Below the pieces are notes generated by a model that saw only the letters and a program-made list of their open reading frames with translations, had not been told where the DNA came from and made no database searches. From assembly GCA_903822975.1 (NCBI GenBank), contig CAIJRD010000012.1, positions 922,658 to 986,657 on the forward strand: a DNA stretch of 64,000 bases, in the 5' to 3' direction. The DNA comes from an uncultured Sinobacteraceae bacterium (GTDB taxonomy: Bacteria > Pseudomonadota > Gammaproteobacteria > Nevskiales > Nevskiaceae). The position numbers and the translations under genes were made by a program. Shown here in pieces: positions 8,603 through 17,237 of this stretch (position 1 is its first letter; each line of letters opens with the position of its first letter).

Positions 8603-9601
8603 ATGCAAGCCCTGCAGTTCGATCGACTCGGCAGTCTCGATGCACTTCAATTGATCGAGTTGCCGCGGCCGCAGCCGGCGAGCGACGAGGCATTGATCGA
8701 GGTGCGCGCTGCGGGGCTCAACCCGAGCGACGTCAAGAATGTGCTTGGGCGCTTTCCGTATACAACGCTGCCGCGCGTGCCGGGCCGCGATTTTTCCGGC
8801 GTCGTCGTCGGAGGTCCGGCCGAGTGGCGGGGTCGTGCGGTGTGGGGCACCGGTCGCGACCTGGGCTTCTTTCGCGACGGCAGCCACGCGCAATTCCTGC
8901 GGCTACCGGTCGGCGCGCTCGCGGCCAAGCCCGCTGCGCTGAGCTTCGCGCAAGCCGCGAGCTGCGGCGTGCCGTTCACCACCGCGCTCGACGCGCTCGA
9001 CCGCGCCGGCGTCGGTGCCGGCACGCGGCTGTTGGTGATCGGCGCCAACGGTGCGGTCGGCCGCGCCGCAATCGCGCTGGCGCGGCTGCGTGGTGCGGAG
9101 GTGGTGGCAGCGGTGCGTCGCGCAGATCAGGCCGCAGTGTTTGTCGAAGGCGGTATCGTCGCGCTGCGACTCGATCAAGGCGACGAATTGATGTCGCTGC
9201 TGAAGCCGCATTTCGACGGCGGTGCCGAAGTCATTTTCGATACCACCGGCGCCTGGCTGCCGGCGGCGGTTGACGCCCTCGCACCGTTCGGGCGCATCGC
9301 GGTGATCGCAGCACCGCTCGACGGACTGGTACAAGTTCCCATCCTCAAGCTGTACCGTCGTGGCGGCAGCATCGTCGGCGTGAATTCGCTGCTGTACGAC
9401 TCCACTGCCTGTGCGGCAATGCTGACTCGCATGGCACCAGCCTTCGAGAACGGCCAGCTCAAAGCGCCGGACGATCTGCAGTGCTACCCCTTGAGTAGCG
9501 GACTCGAGGCCTATCGGGCAACCGACCAAGGCGGCGGCAAATGCGTGCTGATCAACCAAGCGCCCCAGACTGAGTTCTTGAAACCCGACGCAGTTCTGTA
9601 G
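8603..9601 (+). CDS. Quinone-oxidoreductase-like MDR family protein
   Basis: A 332-residue medium-chain dehydrogenase/reductase. The GroES-like N-terminal half (GLNPSDVKN, PGRDFSGVVVG) and the Rossmann half (VIGANGAVGRAAIALAR) match quinone oxidoreductase/crotonyl-reductase-like members. The zinc-binding cysteines of alcohol dehydrogenases are absent, so an NADPH-dependent reductase is likely. The last codons are odd: a 103-base segment of the 3' end is duplicated just downstream (9495-9565 and 9598-9668). The second copy ends in a more typical tail (KCVLISQST), so the present C terminus was probably changed by the duplication. Confidence 0.85.
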   Translation: MQALQFDRLGSLDALQLIELPRPQPASDEALIEVRAAGLNPSDVKNVLGRFPYTTLPRVPGRDFSGVVVGGPAEWRGRAVWGTGRDLGFFRDGSHAQFLRLPVGALAAKPAALSFAQAASCGVPFTTALDALDRAGVGAGTRLLVIGANGAVGRAAIALARLRGAEVVAAVRRADQAAVFVEGGIVALRLDQGDELMSLLKPHFDGGAEVIFDTTGAWLPAAVDALAPFGRIAVIAAPLDGLVQVPILKLYRRGGSIVGVNSLLYDSTACAAMLTRMAPAFENGQLKAPDDLQCYPLSSGLEAYRATDQGGGKCVLINQAPQTEFLKPDAVL

Positions 9602-9668
9602 CGGACTCGCGGCCTATCAGGTGACCGACCAAGGCGGCGGCAAATGCGTGCTGATCAGCCAATCGACT
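9495..9668 (+). repeat. Direct duplication of the MDR gene 3' end
   Basis: About 70 bases beginning GTAGCGGACTCG occur at 9495 and again at 9598, nearly identical for the part encoding ATDQGGGKCVLI. The offset of 103 bases is not a multiple of three, so the first copy runs into a new frame and stops at 9601. The second copy is a stranded tail ending at 9670. Confidence 0.88.
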
Positions 9669-10121
9669 TAGCGGACTTCGACAAATCCTGAGGCGATGCT
9701 GAAAATTCAGCGGGTCGGATTGCGAGGTCATCCGCAGGACCGATGCATTGACGATCGAATACCTCCCGCAAAAACCTAAGGCTGCGCGCTCGACGCATGC
9801 AGTGCTGATCCGCGCGCCTACGCTCATGCGCTCATGCGCTCATGCGCTCATGCGCTCATGCGCATCTTCGCGAGTGGGTCGGGTGCGGGTCTAGAGGCTG
9901 GAAGTCTCGGACTACCGGTCCGACTCGGTGTCTGGGGCTCGCCTGAAGCAGCACACAATCCGAAGCGCACCACGCTCGCATAGCCGCCGCTGATCGCGCA
10001 ATCGCTGCCGCCCCTCGGACGTTTGTCGATCGAGCGCTGCACTGGTCCCAAACTTGCGCCCGGCAGCAGCGCTGCTACTCCGCACTCATGGATCGAGCGT
10101 TGTCACACAGCTTGGACCCTC
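9602..10121. other. 520-base interval without a gene: stranded MDR tail and octamer array
   Basis: The first 70 bases are the duplicated MDR tail. The 8-bp array at 9823-9862 follows. The rest has no supported gene; the promoter of the DUF4034 gene should lie near its end but no clear -35/-10 pair was found. Confidence 0.45.
9823..9862. repeat. Tandem repeat, five 8-bp units
   Basis: Five perfect copies of CTCATGCG in an intergenic position upstream of the DUF4034 gene. Confidence 0.95.
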
Positions 10122-11405
10122 ATGAGTCGTTCAATTCGCGTCAATCGCCGCCTCGTTCATTCGTATCGCGGCCGCAACTTTCTTCGTGGACGTTTCGGTT
10201 TATTTCCGCGGGCCCTGCTGCGCACGATCTCCCTCGCCTGTCTGTTGCTGCTGCCAATGAGCGCAGGCGCCAGCAGTTTTATTCCGTCGAATCCGGATCT
10301 GCAGTCCTGGCTGGAAGCCGGCGATATCGCCTCTGCGGAGACCTACTACGCCGGACTTCAGCAGGCTTTCGAATCGGGCACCGCCAGCGAGCAGGTGCTG
10401 CAGCAGGCGTTTCGCGATTTCGACGAAGGCAGCTCGGCCGACGGCCGCTTCTACGATCGCTGGATCGAGGCCTATCCGAAGTCGTACGCAGCACGCACTG
10501 CGCGCGGCGGCTACTACTACCGGCTCGCCTGGGAACGGCGCGGCAACGACTTTCTGCAGCAGACCAGCCCGCAGAAGGTGGTCGACATGAAACGCCTGCT
10601 GGTGCAGGCGCGCACCGATCTGAAAGCCAGTTTGCCGCTGACCGTGAAACCACTGATCAGCGCGCTGTACCTGCTGAACGCGGCGATGCTCGACGGCAGC
10701 GCTGACGAACGCCGGCAGTGGCTCGATCTCGGCGACCGGGTGGTGCCCGACAACACGCTGCTGCGGCTGCGCTATATGGTGAGTCTGACGCCGAAGTGGG
10801 GTGGCACGTATCCGCAAATGCACGCGTTTCTCAACGAGAGTCGCAGGCGGCAGCTGCCGGAGACGCTGCTGGCGCGGCTCGATGCGCTGATTCATACCGA
10901 AATGGCGCGCGCCTACCGCGATGCAAAGCCCGCGCTGTCGCCGTATGTACGACTCGGCTACGAACAATGGAGCGCGGTGCTCGCACTCGACAAAACCGCC
11001 GGCGAGCCGCCGAGCGCCGAGGCACTGATCGGCTACGCGCGAACGGCGTTCGATCTGCAGCATCGCGACGAAGCCGACACGGCCTTGCGCCAACTCGAGC
11101 AGATGCCGATCGAGGACCATTCGATCCTCGCGCAGATGTCCTGGATTTACGTCAAGGAAGATCGCATGGCGGAAGGTTGGACCGTGATGAAAAAAGCTGC
11201 CGAATTCGATGATGGCTGGGCGCAATTCGGTGTCGCCAAAACACTATATTTCGGCTGCGCCGACGTACAGCTGAAAGCAGATCGCAAAGTGGCGCGCGAA
11301 TGGATGCTGCGCTCAGCCAGCAATGGCAATCCGCAGGCGCAGCGCTTCGAGGAAATCGACAGCTGGTGCCCGCCGTGCGGCTGGGTTTACCTGCACGTCA
11401 ACTGA
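10122..11405 (+). CDS. DUF4034-like exported protein with TPR/Sel1-like tail
   Basis: A 427-residue protein. A basic N terminus and a hydrophobic stretch (TISLACLLLLPMSAGASS) form a probable signal peptide. The next region (SWLEAGDIASAETYY, then RWIEAYPKSYAARTARGGYYYRLAW) resembles DUF4034, which is found in proteins with tetratricopeptide-like helices. The C-terminal part is helical-repeat-like and ends with a Sel1-like ARLWMLRSASNGNPQAQ-type segment. The ATG at 10122 gives a signal peptide after a 40-residue lead; a later start is possible. Function is unknown. It stands alone on this strand. Confidence 0.7.
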   Translation: MSRSIRVNRRLVHSYRGRNFLRGRFGLFPRALLRTISLACLLLLPMSAGASSFIPSNPDLQSWLEAGDIASAETYYAGLQQAFESGTASEQVLQQAFRDFDEGSSADGRFYDRWIEAYPKSYAARTARGGYYYRLAWERRGNDFLQQTSPQKVVDMKRLLVQARTDLKASLPLTVKPLISALYLLNAAMLDGSADERRQWLDLGDRVVPDNTLLRLRYMVSLTPKWGGTYPQMHAFLNESRRRQLPETLLARLDALIHTEMARAYRDAKPALSPYVRLGYEQWSAVLALDKTAGEPPSAEALIGYARTAFDLQHRDEADTALRQLEQMPIEDHSILAQMSWIYVKEDRMAEGWTVMKKAAEFDDGWAQFGVAKTLYFGCADVQLKADRKVAREWMLRSASNGNPQAQRFEEIDSWCPPCGWVYLHVN

Positions 11406-11510
11406 TGGGTCTGACTGCTTTGACCTGCACTTCAACCAAGGCAGGGGCTGCATCGTTCTTCTAGTCCAGAGCGTACAACGGCGCCCGACCTTCGTCGGAC
11501 GCAAACGTCG

Positions 11511-12386
11511 TTAGTGTGCCGCGACCGACGCCAGCTTCAGCATGCGCTGCGCGGCCTTCAGATGCGGAATGTCGAGCATCTTGCCGTCCAGCGACACGGT
11601 GCCGGCGCCCGCTTCGAATGCGGCGACAACACGATGCGCCTGCTCGATCTCGGCCGGTGCCGGCGTGAACGCGGCGTTGATCACCGGCACCTGGTCCGGA
11701 TGCACCGCGACCTTGCCGGTGAAGCCGTCGTACCGCGCCGCTTCGCTGTGCCGCTTGCAACCCTCGGCATTCTTGAAGTCGACGTAGACCGTATCGATCG
11801 CCTCGATCTCCAGCGCATGACAGGCCAGCAGGCACTGCACGCGCGCGTGTTCGTACATCGGCCGCCAGCTGCCGTCGGGTGCACGCGGATCGCCGGCACC
11901 AAGCGCGCTGCTCAGGTCTTCTCCGCCCCAGATCATGCCGCGCAGCCGCGGACGCTTGCGCGCCAACAACTCGCTCATGCGCAGCACGGCCGATGGTGTT
12001 TCAGTGCAGACCGCGATGATGCCGGTGCTGCCGGCGGCGAGGCCGTGAGCGGATTCGGCGAACTCGAGATAGTTCGCCACCGTATCGATATCTTCGGGGC
12101 CGCGAATCTTAGGCAGCACGATGCCCTTGGGTGCGCCCGGCATCGCCGCGATCAGATCTTTCAACAGTTCGCCGGAGGCCAGATCGTTGACACGCACCCA
12201 GGCTTCGCCGGGACCGCTGTAGCCGCGCAGATACTCGGCCAGCATCGCGCGCGCGGCGGGTTTCCGATCCGGCATCACCGAATCTTCCAGATCCAGCACC
12301 AGCACGTCCGCACCCGCAGCAGCGGCTTTCGCCAGCTTGCGTTCGGAATCCGCCGGAACGAACAGCACCGAACGCATCGCAGTCAT
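11511..12386 (-). CDS. CitE-like CoA ester lyase (HpcH/HpaI family)
   Basis: A 291-residue TIM-barrel lyase of the CitE/malyl-CoA/citramalyl-CoA lyase family, which cleaves beta-hydroxyacyl-CoA to acetyl-CoA (or another acyl-CoA) and a 2-oxoacid. The start RSVLFVPADSERKLAKA, the DLEDSV motif (metal/substrate acid), KGIVLPKI and the WGGEDL segment are family hallmarks. It is the last gene of the minus-strand MaoC operon, 20 bases after scoB. An internal ATG three codons later is an alternative start. With a CoA-transferase and a MaoC hydratase beside it, a citramalyl- or methylmalyl-CoA substrate is likely. Confidence 0.85.
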   Translation of the reverse strand: MTAMRSVLFVPADSERKLAKAAAAGADVLVLDLEDSVMPDRKPAARAMLAEYLRGYSGPGEAWVRVNDLASGELLKDLIAAMPGAPKGIVLPKIRGPEDIDTVANYLEFAESAHGLAAGSTGIIAVCTETPSAVLRMSELLARKRPRLRGMIWGGEDLSSALGAGDPRAPDGSWRPMYEHARVQCLLACHALEIEAIDTVYVDFKNAEGCKRHSEAARYDGFTGKVAVHPDQVPVINAAFTPAPAEIEQAHRVVAAFEAGAGTVSLDGKMLDIPHLKAAQRMLKLASVAAH

Positions 12387-12406
12387 GTCGGTTCGCGCTC
12401 GCGCAG

Positions 12407-13066
12407 TCAGGCGGTTGCCGCGGCGGGCAGGGCGACTTCGAAGCGCGCTTCGGTTTTCGCCTTCAGCTCGTCGAGGGTCACGCCGGGTGCGAGTTCAATC
12501 AGCTTGGCGCCGCCGCCCTTGCGATCGATCTCGAACACGCCGAGTTCGGTGATCAGCAGATCGACCACGCCCTTGCCGGTCAACGGCAGGCTGCAGCTCG
12601 ATTTGAATTTCGGCGCGCCGCCTTTTTCGGTGTGCTCCATCACCACTACTACGCGGCGCACGCCGGCGACCAGATCCATCGCGCCGCCCATGCCCTTGAT
12701 CATCTTGCCGGGCACCATCCAGTTGGCGAGATCGCCGTTTTCGGCGACCTGCATCGCACCCAGAATCGACAGGTTGATGTGGCCGCCGCGGATCATCGCG
12801 AAGCTGTCGGCCGAGGAGAAGTAGCTGGTCAGCGGCAGTTCGGTGATGGTCTGCTTGCCGGCGTTGATCAGGTCCGCATCGACCTCGTCTTCATACGGAA
12901 ACGGGCCCATGCCGAGCATGCCGTTCTCGCTCTGCAGCGTCACCCGCATGCCGGTGGGAATCATGTTCGCCACCAGCGTCGGAATACCGATGCCGAGGTT
13001 GACGTAAAAACCGTCGCGCAGTTCTTTCGCCGCGCGCGCGGCCATGTCTTCACGAGTCCAGGGCAT
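12407..13066 (-). CDS. scoB: 3-oxoacid CoA-transferase, subunit B
   Basis: The 219-residue beta subunit of a family I CoA-transferase. The catalytic glutamate motif [10 protein letters not shown] is intact, as are GIGIPT near the start and GGAMDLVAG. It starts two bases after the stop of subunit A, as in typical scoAB pairs. The motif argues for a real CoA-transferase rather than the related ring-opening hydrolases that lack this glutamate. The dicarboxylate or oxoacid substrate cannot be fixed from sequence; the neighbours suggest activation of a C5-type dicarboxylate. Confidence 0.92.
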   Translation of the reverse strand: MPWTREDMAARAAKELRDGFYVNLGIGIPTLVANMIPTGMRVTLQSENGMLGMGPFPYEDEVDADLINAGKQTITELPLTSYFSSADSFAMIRGGHINLSILGAMQVAENGDLANWMVPGKMIKGMGGAMDLVAGVRRVVVVMEHTEKGGAPKFKSSCSLPLTGKGVVDLLITELGVFEIDRKGGGAKLIELAPGVTLDELKAKTEARFEVALPAAATA

Positions 13067-13068
13067 CT

Positions 13069-13800
13069 TTAGATCTCCACGCCGGCGGCCGCGCTGGCAC
13101 CGCGCGTGCGCGTGGTCAGGCGTTCGATATGTTTGCGGTAGTTGCTGCCTTTGAAAATGCGATCGACGAAAATTCCCGGTGTATGGATTTCGTCCGGATC
13201 GAGTTCGCCAGGTTCCACCATGATCTCGACTTCGGCGATCGTCAGCTTGCCGGCGGTCGCGATCATCGGATTGAAGTTGCGCGCGGTCTTGCGATACACG
13301 AGGTTGCCTTCGCTGTCGCCCTTCCAGGCCTTGACCAGCGACAGATCGGACGTGAGCCCGGTTTCCATCACATACCACTCGCCGTTGAACTGGCGCGTTT
13401 CCTTGCCCTCGGCCACCGCGGTGCCGTAGCCAGTACGCGTATAGAACGCCGGAATGCCGGCGCCACCGGCGCGGATGCGCTCGGCCAGCGTGCCCTGCGG
13501 ATTGAATTCGATTTCGATGCCGCCGCTCAGATACAGCTCGGCGAGGATCTTGTTTTCGCCGACATACGAGGCCAGCACCTTGCGGATCTGCTTGTTCGCC
13601 AACACCGCCCACATGCCGTGATCATCGGCGCCGACGTTGTTGCCGATCACGGTGAGATTCTTCGCGTTGCTGTCGCGCAGGGCGGTGATCAGATTCTCCG
13701 GAATGCCGCACAGGCCGAAGCCGCCGGCCATCACCGTCATGCCATCGAACGTGCAGCCCTCGATCGCAGATTTCGCATCGCTGTAGATTTTCGACTTCAT
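13069..13800 (-). CDS. scoA: 3-oxoacid CoA-transferase, subunit A
   Basis: The 243-residue alpha subunit. [21 protein letters not shown] glycine-rich N terminus, [12 protein letters not shown], and [24 protein letters not shown] are conserved subunit A blocks. It precedes scoB with a 2-base gap on the minus strand, giving a heteromeric enzyme that moves CoA between succinate (or acetate) and an oxoacid. A gap of 192 bases separates it from the acyl-CoA dehydrogenase upstream, so an internal promoter is possible. Confidence 0.92.
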   Translation of the reverse strand: MKSKIYSDAKSAIEGCTFDGMTVMAGGFGLCGIPENLITALRDSNAKNLTVIGNNVGADDHGMWAVLANKQIRKVLASYVGENKILAELYLSGGIEIEFNPQGTLAERIRAGGAGIPAFYTRTGYGTAVAEGKETRQFNGEWYVMETGLTSDLSLVKAWKGDSEGNLVYRKTARNFNPMIATAGKLTIAEVEIMVEPGELDPDEIHTPGIFVDRIFKGSNYRKHIERLTTRTRGASAAAGVEI

Positions 13801-13934
13801 CGTTCTTTAGGTCTTCGATTGCTGGAGAAAGCGCACTCGCGCGAGCACGCACAAGTCCGCCGGCACCTTAATATTTTCTCACGGTCGCCGCGGCACACTG
13901 GCCGCCGACTACGGCGGTCGGCATGCGCCGACGC

Positions 13935-13949
13935 CAAGCAGTATGCTTG
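13935..13949. promoter_or_regulatory. Short palindrome upstream of scoA
   Basis: CAAGCA and TGCTTG flank GTA, an exact 6+6 palindrome 135 bases upstream of scoA in the 192-base gap. It could be an operator or chance. Confidence 0.25.
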
Positions 13950-13992
13950 CACACTTTTCGCTTTTTTTCTCGCGTCCGAAGTGGCTGCGCGC

Positions 13993-15159
13993 CTAATACG
14001 ACTTCGGCTGATCGAGTACTTTTTCGGCCACGAACGACAGAATCAATTGCTCGGTGATCGGCGCGATGCGCGTGACCGTGACTTCGCGCAGCAGGCGTTC
14101 GACGTGGTACTCCTTGGCGTAACCGAAGCCGCCGAAGGTCAGCACCGCCTGCAGGCAGGAGTCGTAACCGGCGCGGGCGCCGAGGAACTTGCCGGAGTTG
14201 GCTTCCGCGCCGCAGGGCAGATGGTTGTCGTACAGCCAGGCCGCTTTCGAAACCATCAGATACGCCGCTTCGAGCTGCATCCACTTTTCCGCAAGCGGAT
14301 GCTGAATGCCCTGGTTCTGGCCAATCGGACGGCCGAACACGATGCGCTCGCGCGCGTACTTCGACGCACGCCGCAGCGCGTCCTGGCCGATACCGATGGC
14401 CTCGACGCCGATCAGCACGCGCTCGGGATTGAGGCTGTGCAGGATGTAGCCGAACCCCTTGCCCTCTTCGCCGATGCGATCCTCGTCGGGAATGAACAGA
14501 TCGTCGATGAAGATGGAATTGGAATCGACCGCCTTGCGACCCATCTTCGGAATCTTGGTGACCGCGATCTTGGCGCGGTCAAGATCGGTGTAGAAGATCG
14601 TGATGCCGTCGGTGGGACGCTTGCAGTCTTCCAGTTTCGTCGTGCGCGTCAGCAGCATGATCTTGTTGGCGACCTGCGCGGTCGAGGTCCAGACCTTCTG
14701 ACCATTGACGCGATAGCCGCCCGGCACCTTCTGCGCGAAGGTTTTGATCGCGGTGGTGTTAAGTCCGGCATCGGGTTCGGTGAAGCCGAAGCAGCATTGA
14801 TCCTGTCCGGCAACCAGGCGTGGAATCCAGCGCGCTTTCTGCTCGGGCGAACCGAACACGACGATCGGATGCGGGCCGAACAGGTTGATGTGCACGGTCG
14901 AGGTTGCGGCCATGCCGCCGCCGTGACTGGCGACCTCGTGCATCATGATCATTGCCTCGGTCACGCCGAGACCGCTGCCGCCGTACTCCTCCGGCATGGT
15001 CAGGCCGAGCCAGCCGCCGTCCGCCATCGCGCGATGGAATTCGAACGGAAATTGTCCGTCGTCGTCGCGCGCCAACCAGTATTCGTCGCTGAACGAACGC
15101 ACCACGGCGCCGACGCCGTCTCGAATCGCCTGGTGGTCGGGGTTGATTGCAAAATCCAT
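13993..15159 (-). CDS. Acyl-CoA dehydrogenase
   Basis: A 388-residue flavoprotein that would introduce a 2,3-double bond into an acyl-CoA, passing electrons to ETF. The three-domain pattern is complete: PEEYGGSGLG in the N-terminal helical domain, FGFTEPDAGLNTTAIKT and VNGQKVWTS around FAD, and RERIVFGRPIGQNQGIQHPLAEK in the C-terminal domain. The usual C-terminal YEGT glutamate is absent; a glutamate in NPERVL, the position used by isovaleryl- and long-chain-type enzymes, is the likely base. This points to branched or bulky substrates. It lies 62 bases after the MaoC gene, in one operon. Confidence 0.9.
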   Translation of the reverse strand: MDFAINPDHQAIRDGVGAVVRSFSDEYWLARDDDGQFPFEFHRAMADGGWLGLTMPEEYGGSGLGVTEAMIMMHEVASHGGGMAATSTVHINLFGPHPIVVFGSPEQKARWIPRLVAGQDQCCFGFTEPDAGLNTTAIKTFAQKVPGGYRVNGQKVWTSTAQVANKIMLLTRTTKLEDCKRPTDGITIFYTDLDRAKIAVTKIPKMGRKAVDSNSIFIDDLFIPDEDRIGEEGKGFGYILHSLNPERVLIGVEAIGIGQDALRRASKYARERIVFGRPIGQNQGIQHPLAEKWMQLEAAYLMVSKAAWLYDNHLPCGAEANSGKFLGARAGYDSCLQAVLTFGGFGYAKEYHVERLLREVTVTRIAPITEQLILSFVAEKVLDQPKSY

Positions 15160-15221
15160 CGTGAACTCCGAAAGAATGGGTGTCGGTTTGAAGCTTGATC
15201 CGCTCGGTTTTTTTGCTGTGC

Positions 15222-15677
15222 TCAGGCCTGCGGACGTCGCAGCATCAGCGCTTGGCGCAGGGTCGTGCAGACCAGCTCGTTGCGCTGGTTGTAGCCCTCG
15301 TGACGGAACGTGACGATGCCGTTGTCGGGCCGCGACTTGCTCTCGCGCAACTCGACGACGGTGGTGATCGAACGGATCGTGTCGCCGGCGAACACCGGTT
15401 TCGGAAACTTGGTGTCGGTCATGCCGAGGTTGGCGACCGTGGTGCCGAGCGTGGTGTCCTGGATCGACAGGCCGAGCACGAGGCCGAGCGTGAAGATCGA
15501 GTTGATCAGCGGCTTGCCGAACTCGGTATTGGCGCAGTACTCGGCATCGATGTGAATCTGCGCCGGGTTGTAAGTCGCGCCACAGAACCAGACGTTGTCC
15601 GCCTCGCTGACCGTGCGGCGAATCTCGTGTTGGAACTTCTGCTCCACTTCAAACTGTTCGAAATACAACCCCGCCAT
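15222..15677 (-). CDS. MaoC-family (R)-hydratase/dehydratase
   Basis: A 151-residue hot-dog-fold hydratase that adds water to an enoyl-CoA. The substrate-site segment NPAQIHIDAEYCANTEFGKPLINSIFTLGL matches the catalytic D/H hydratase motif of the family in an altered form typical of mesaconyl-CoA hydratase-like members. AGGAG nine bases before the ATG supports the start. It is the first gene of the MaoC-ACAD-ScoAB-CitE operon. The shared operator palindrome lies 35 bases upstream. Confidence 0.87.
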   Translation of the reverse strand: MAGLYFEQFEVEQKFQHEIRRTVSEADNVWFCGATYNPAQIHIDAEYCANTEFGKPLINSIFTLGLVLGLSIQDTTLGTTVANLGMTDTKFPKPVFAGDTIRSITTVVELRESKSRPDNGIVTFRHEGYNQRNELVCTTLRQALMLRRPQA

Positions 15678-15711
15678 TGCTGCGCGCTCCTGCGACCGGT
15701 CTCGATGTGTT

Positions 15712-15729
15712 TAGTATGGCAGCATACTA
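15712..15729 (-). promoter_or_regulatory. Operator palindrome (site 1 of 9) at the MaoC promoter
   Basis: TAGTATG and CATACTA flank GCAG, a perfect 7+7 palindrome. The 14-bp core is 15714-15727. On the minus strand TACTAA (15716-15711) can serve as the -10 element, so a bound protein would block the promoter of the MaoC operon. Its 17-base core is identical to site 3 at 29634-29650. Confidence 0.75.
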
Positions 15730-15825
15730 TTTCATCCGAGCGCAGCGCAACGTGACGCCCTCTGCGTAGCGGGTGAACACGCGAAAATCGGCAGATCTAC
15801 GTGCTGTCGAGGCCGAGGAACAATG

Positions 15826-15850
15826 CAGTCGTCCGACCGACGGACGACTG
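15826..15850. terminator. Perfect 10-bp stem-loop between MaoC and the YeeE/YedE pair
   Basis: CAGTCGTCCG and its complement flank ACCGA. It lies downstream of the minus-strand DUF6691 gene and could end that transcript, though there is no T-tract. GGGGCC-type and GATTCAGGYG-type short direct repeats fill the neighbouring bases (about 15885-15988). Confidence 0.45.
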
Positions 15851-15979
15851 TCGTAGCGGCGCGGCGCAAGGGCTGGAGCCGGGGCCGGGGCCGGGGCCGG
15901 ATCCGCGCCGGTGTTATCGACTTCCGATCAGGCCTCGAACCCGCTTGCGATTCAGGCGTTTCGATTCAGGTGTTTCGAT

Positions 15980-16450
15980 TCAGGCGATGTCGCCCGCCGC
16001 ACCCGATTCGGCCGTGTCACCGCGCGGGCCGACGGCGGCGGACGCCGGCCATAGACGCGCGAGCCCGGCACCCAGCAGCATCGCCGGCAGGAACAACAGC
16101 GCCGCCGGCTGCAGTAAGCCGAAGCTGACGATCGCCGGGCCCGGGCAGAAACCGGCCAAGCCCCAGCCGATGCCGAACAATGCAGCGCCCACGACCAGAC
16201 GGCCATCGATGCGCGTGCTTGGCGGCTGCGCGAAGCTTCCGCCGAGCCACGGCTGCCGACGATGCTTGAGCCAGGCGAAGCCGGGCAAGGCCACCGCCAC
16301 CGCACCGCCCATCACCAGCATCAGCGCCGGATTCCAGCCCGGCGCCAGGCGCAGAAAGCCGAGCACCACCATCGGATCGGCCATGCCCGACACGGTCAGG
16401 CCGATACCGAACAGCAGCCCACAAACAATTGCAGCGAGCGCGGGCTTCAT
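15980..16450 (-). CDS. YeeE/YedE family membrane protein (DUF6691 type), second half
   Basis: A 156-residue membrane protein with about four hydrophobic segments and the family signatures GLTVSGMADPMVVLGFL and GIGWGLAGFCPGPAIV. Members transport sulfur species such as thiosulfate or sulfide-derived compounds. Its ATG overlaps the stop of the partner gene (ATGA), so the two halves are probably co-translated and form one transporter. The adjacent CsoR-type regulator and persulfide dioxygenase support a role in sulfur handling. Confidence 0.88.
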   Translation of the reverse strand: MKPALAAIVCGLLFGIGLTVSGMADPMVVLGFLRLAPGWNPALMLVMGGAVAVALPGFAWLKHRRQPWLGGSFAQPPSTRIDGRLVVGAALFGIGWGLAGFCPGPAIVSFGLLQPAALLFLPAMLLGAGLARLWPASAAVGPRGDTAESGAAGDIA

Positions 16451-16866
16451 ACGCCGGCCACCAGCAGACCGCGCAGCAGTGTCGCGGTGAGCACGCCGGC
16501 GAGCATGAATACCGCGACAGCGACCGCCGAGCGCGGCGACAACCTCGAAAGACCGCAAACACCATGGCCGCTGGTGCAGCCGTTGCCGAGGCGCGTGCCC
16601 AGGCCAACCAAAAGTCCGCCCACCACAATCAGCGCGATTCCGGCGGAGGAAGACGGCATTGCCGCCACCGGCAGCCGCGCGCCCGCGCTCACCGCCAACC
16701 AGGCACCACCGACCAGACCGAGCAGAAACGGCAGCCGCCAGCCGCGGCCGCCGCCGTCTAGCGCGGCGTAGGTGATGCCGCTGATGCCGGCGATCTTGCC
16801 GAGTGATGCGTACATCAAGAAGGCCGATAGTCCGATCAAGATTCCACCTGCGAGTGCTGCGAGCAT
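16447..16866 (-). CDS. YeeE/YedE family membrane protein, first half
   Basis: A 139-residue membrane protein with about four hydrophobic segments and the conserved motif LGNGCTSGHGVCGLSRLSPRS, whose cysteines are central to sulfur-compound transport in the family. It is the first gene of the minus-strand pair, divergent from the CsoR-family repressor. The repressor operator at 16895-16910 lies 29 bases upstream and so can control both directions. Confidence 0.9.
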   Translation of the reverse strand: MLAALAGGILIGLSAFLMYASLGKIAGISGITYAALDGGGRGWRLPFLLGLVGGAWLAVSAGARLPVAAMPSSSAGIALIVVGGLLVGLGTRLGNGCTSGHGVCGLSRLSPRSAVAVAVFMLAGVLTATLLRGLLVAGV

Positions 16867-16894
16867 TTGCTGTTCTCCAGTCGACACGCATACC

Positions 16895-16910
16895 ATACCC
16901 CCTACGGTAT
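16895..16910. promoter_or_regulatory. CsoR/CstR-type operator
   Basis: ATACCCCCTACGGTAT, an inverted repeat with a C/G-tract core of the kind bound by CsoR-family repressors, lies between the divergent transporter pair and the repressor gene. Confidence 0.75.
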
Positions 16911-16949
16911 ATGGTTTGGAAGACCTGGCAACACTTCGGAAGATCTCGC

Positions 16950-17222
16950 ATGAGTGACTGGCAGCAGGACAAGAAGAAAATGCTCGACCGTTTGCGCCGC
17001 ATCGAAGGGCAGGTGCGCGGCGTGATCGGCATGATCGAACAGGAAGATGACTGCGAGCGCGTGGTGCAGCAGTTCGCCGCGACGCGCAAGGCGATGGACC
17101 GCGCATTCTTCGAGCTGATGAGTTGCGTGACCAAACGCGAGCTGGCCGAACTCGGCATCAAACACGCGAAAGCACATGCGCGGCTCGACGCGGTAACGGC
17201 CTTGCTGTCGCGTTACGGCTGA
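16950..17222 (+). CDS. CsoR/FrmR-family repressor, probably persulfide-sensing
   Basis: A 90-residue all-helical repressor (DUF156). The DNA-binding helix RLRRIEGQVRGVIGMIE is intact. Cys35 aligns with the first ligand of CsoR, RcnR and FrmR. The usual His at position 60 is Val, and a Cys sits at 59, so a Cys pair is present but the copper or nickel ligand set is not. Together with divergent YeeE/YedE genes and downstream TauE and persulfide dioxygenase, this suggests a CstR-like sensor of hydropersulfides. It starts a three-gene plus-strand operon with gaps of 15 bases. The sensing chemistry is inferred. Confidence 0.87.
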   Translation: MSDWQQDKKKMLDRLRRIEGQVRGVIGMIEQEDDCERVVQQFAATRKAMDRAFFELMSCVTKRELAELGIKHAKAHARLDAVTALLSRYG

Positions 17223-17237
17223 TCGGGACTGCGTCAC

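Noticed and set aside
12407..13800. The CoA-transferase pair as IpdAB-type ring-opening hydrolase of steroid degradation
   Set aside because: Subunit B keeps the catalytic glutamate motif SENG, which is expected in real CoA-transferases and lost in that hydrolase group. No other steroid-ring genes are present.
15885..15988. GGGGCC and GATTCAGG repeats as part of a mobile element
   Set aside because: No transposase, terminal inverted repeats or target-site duplication is visible; the repeats are short slippage-type motifs.
16895..16910. The CsoR-type operator as a tenth copy of the GTAYGG palindrome
   Set aside because: It shares only TAC/GTA ends; the C/G-tract core is that of CsoR-family sites and differs from the nine-site element.
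16950..17222. CsoR-family protein as a copper sensor
   Set aside because: The His and second Cys of the copper site are missing, and no copper exporter or chaperone is adjacent; all neighbours handle sulfur.
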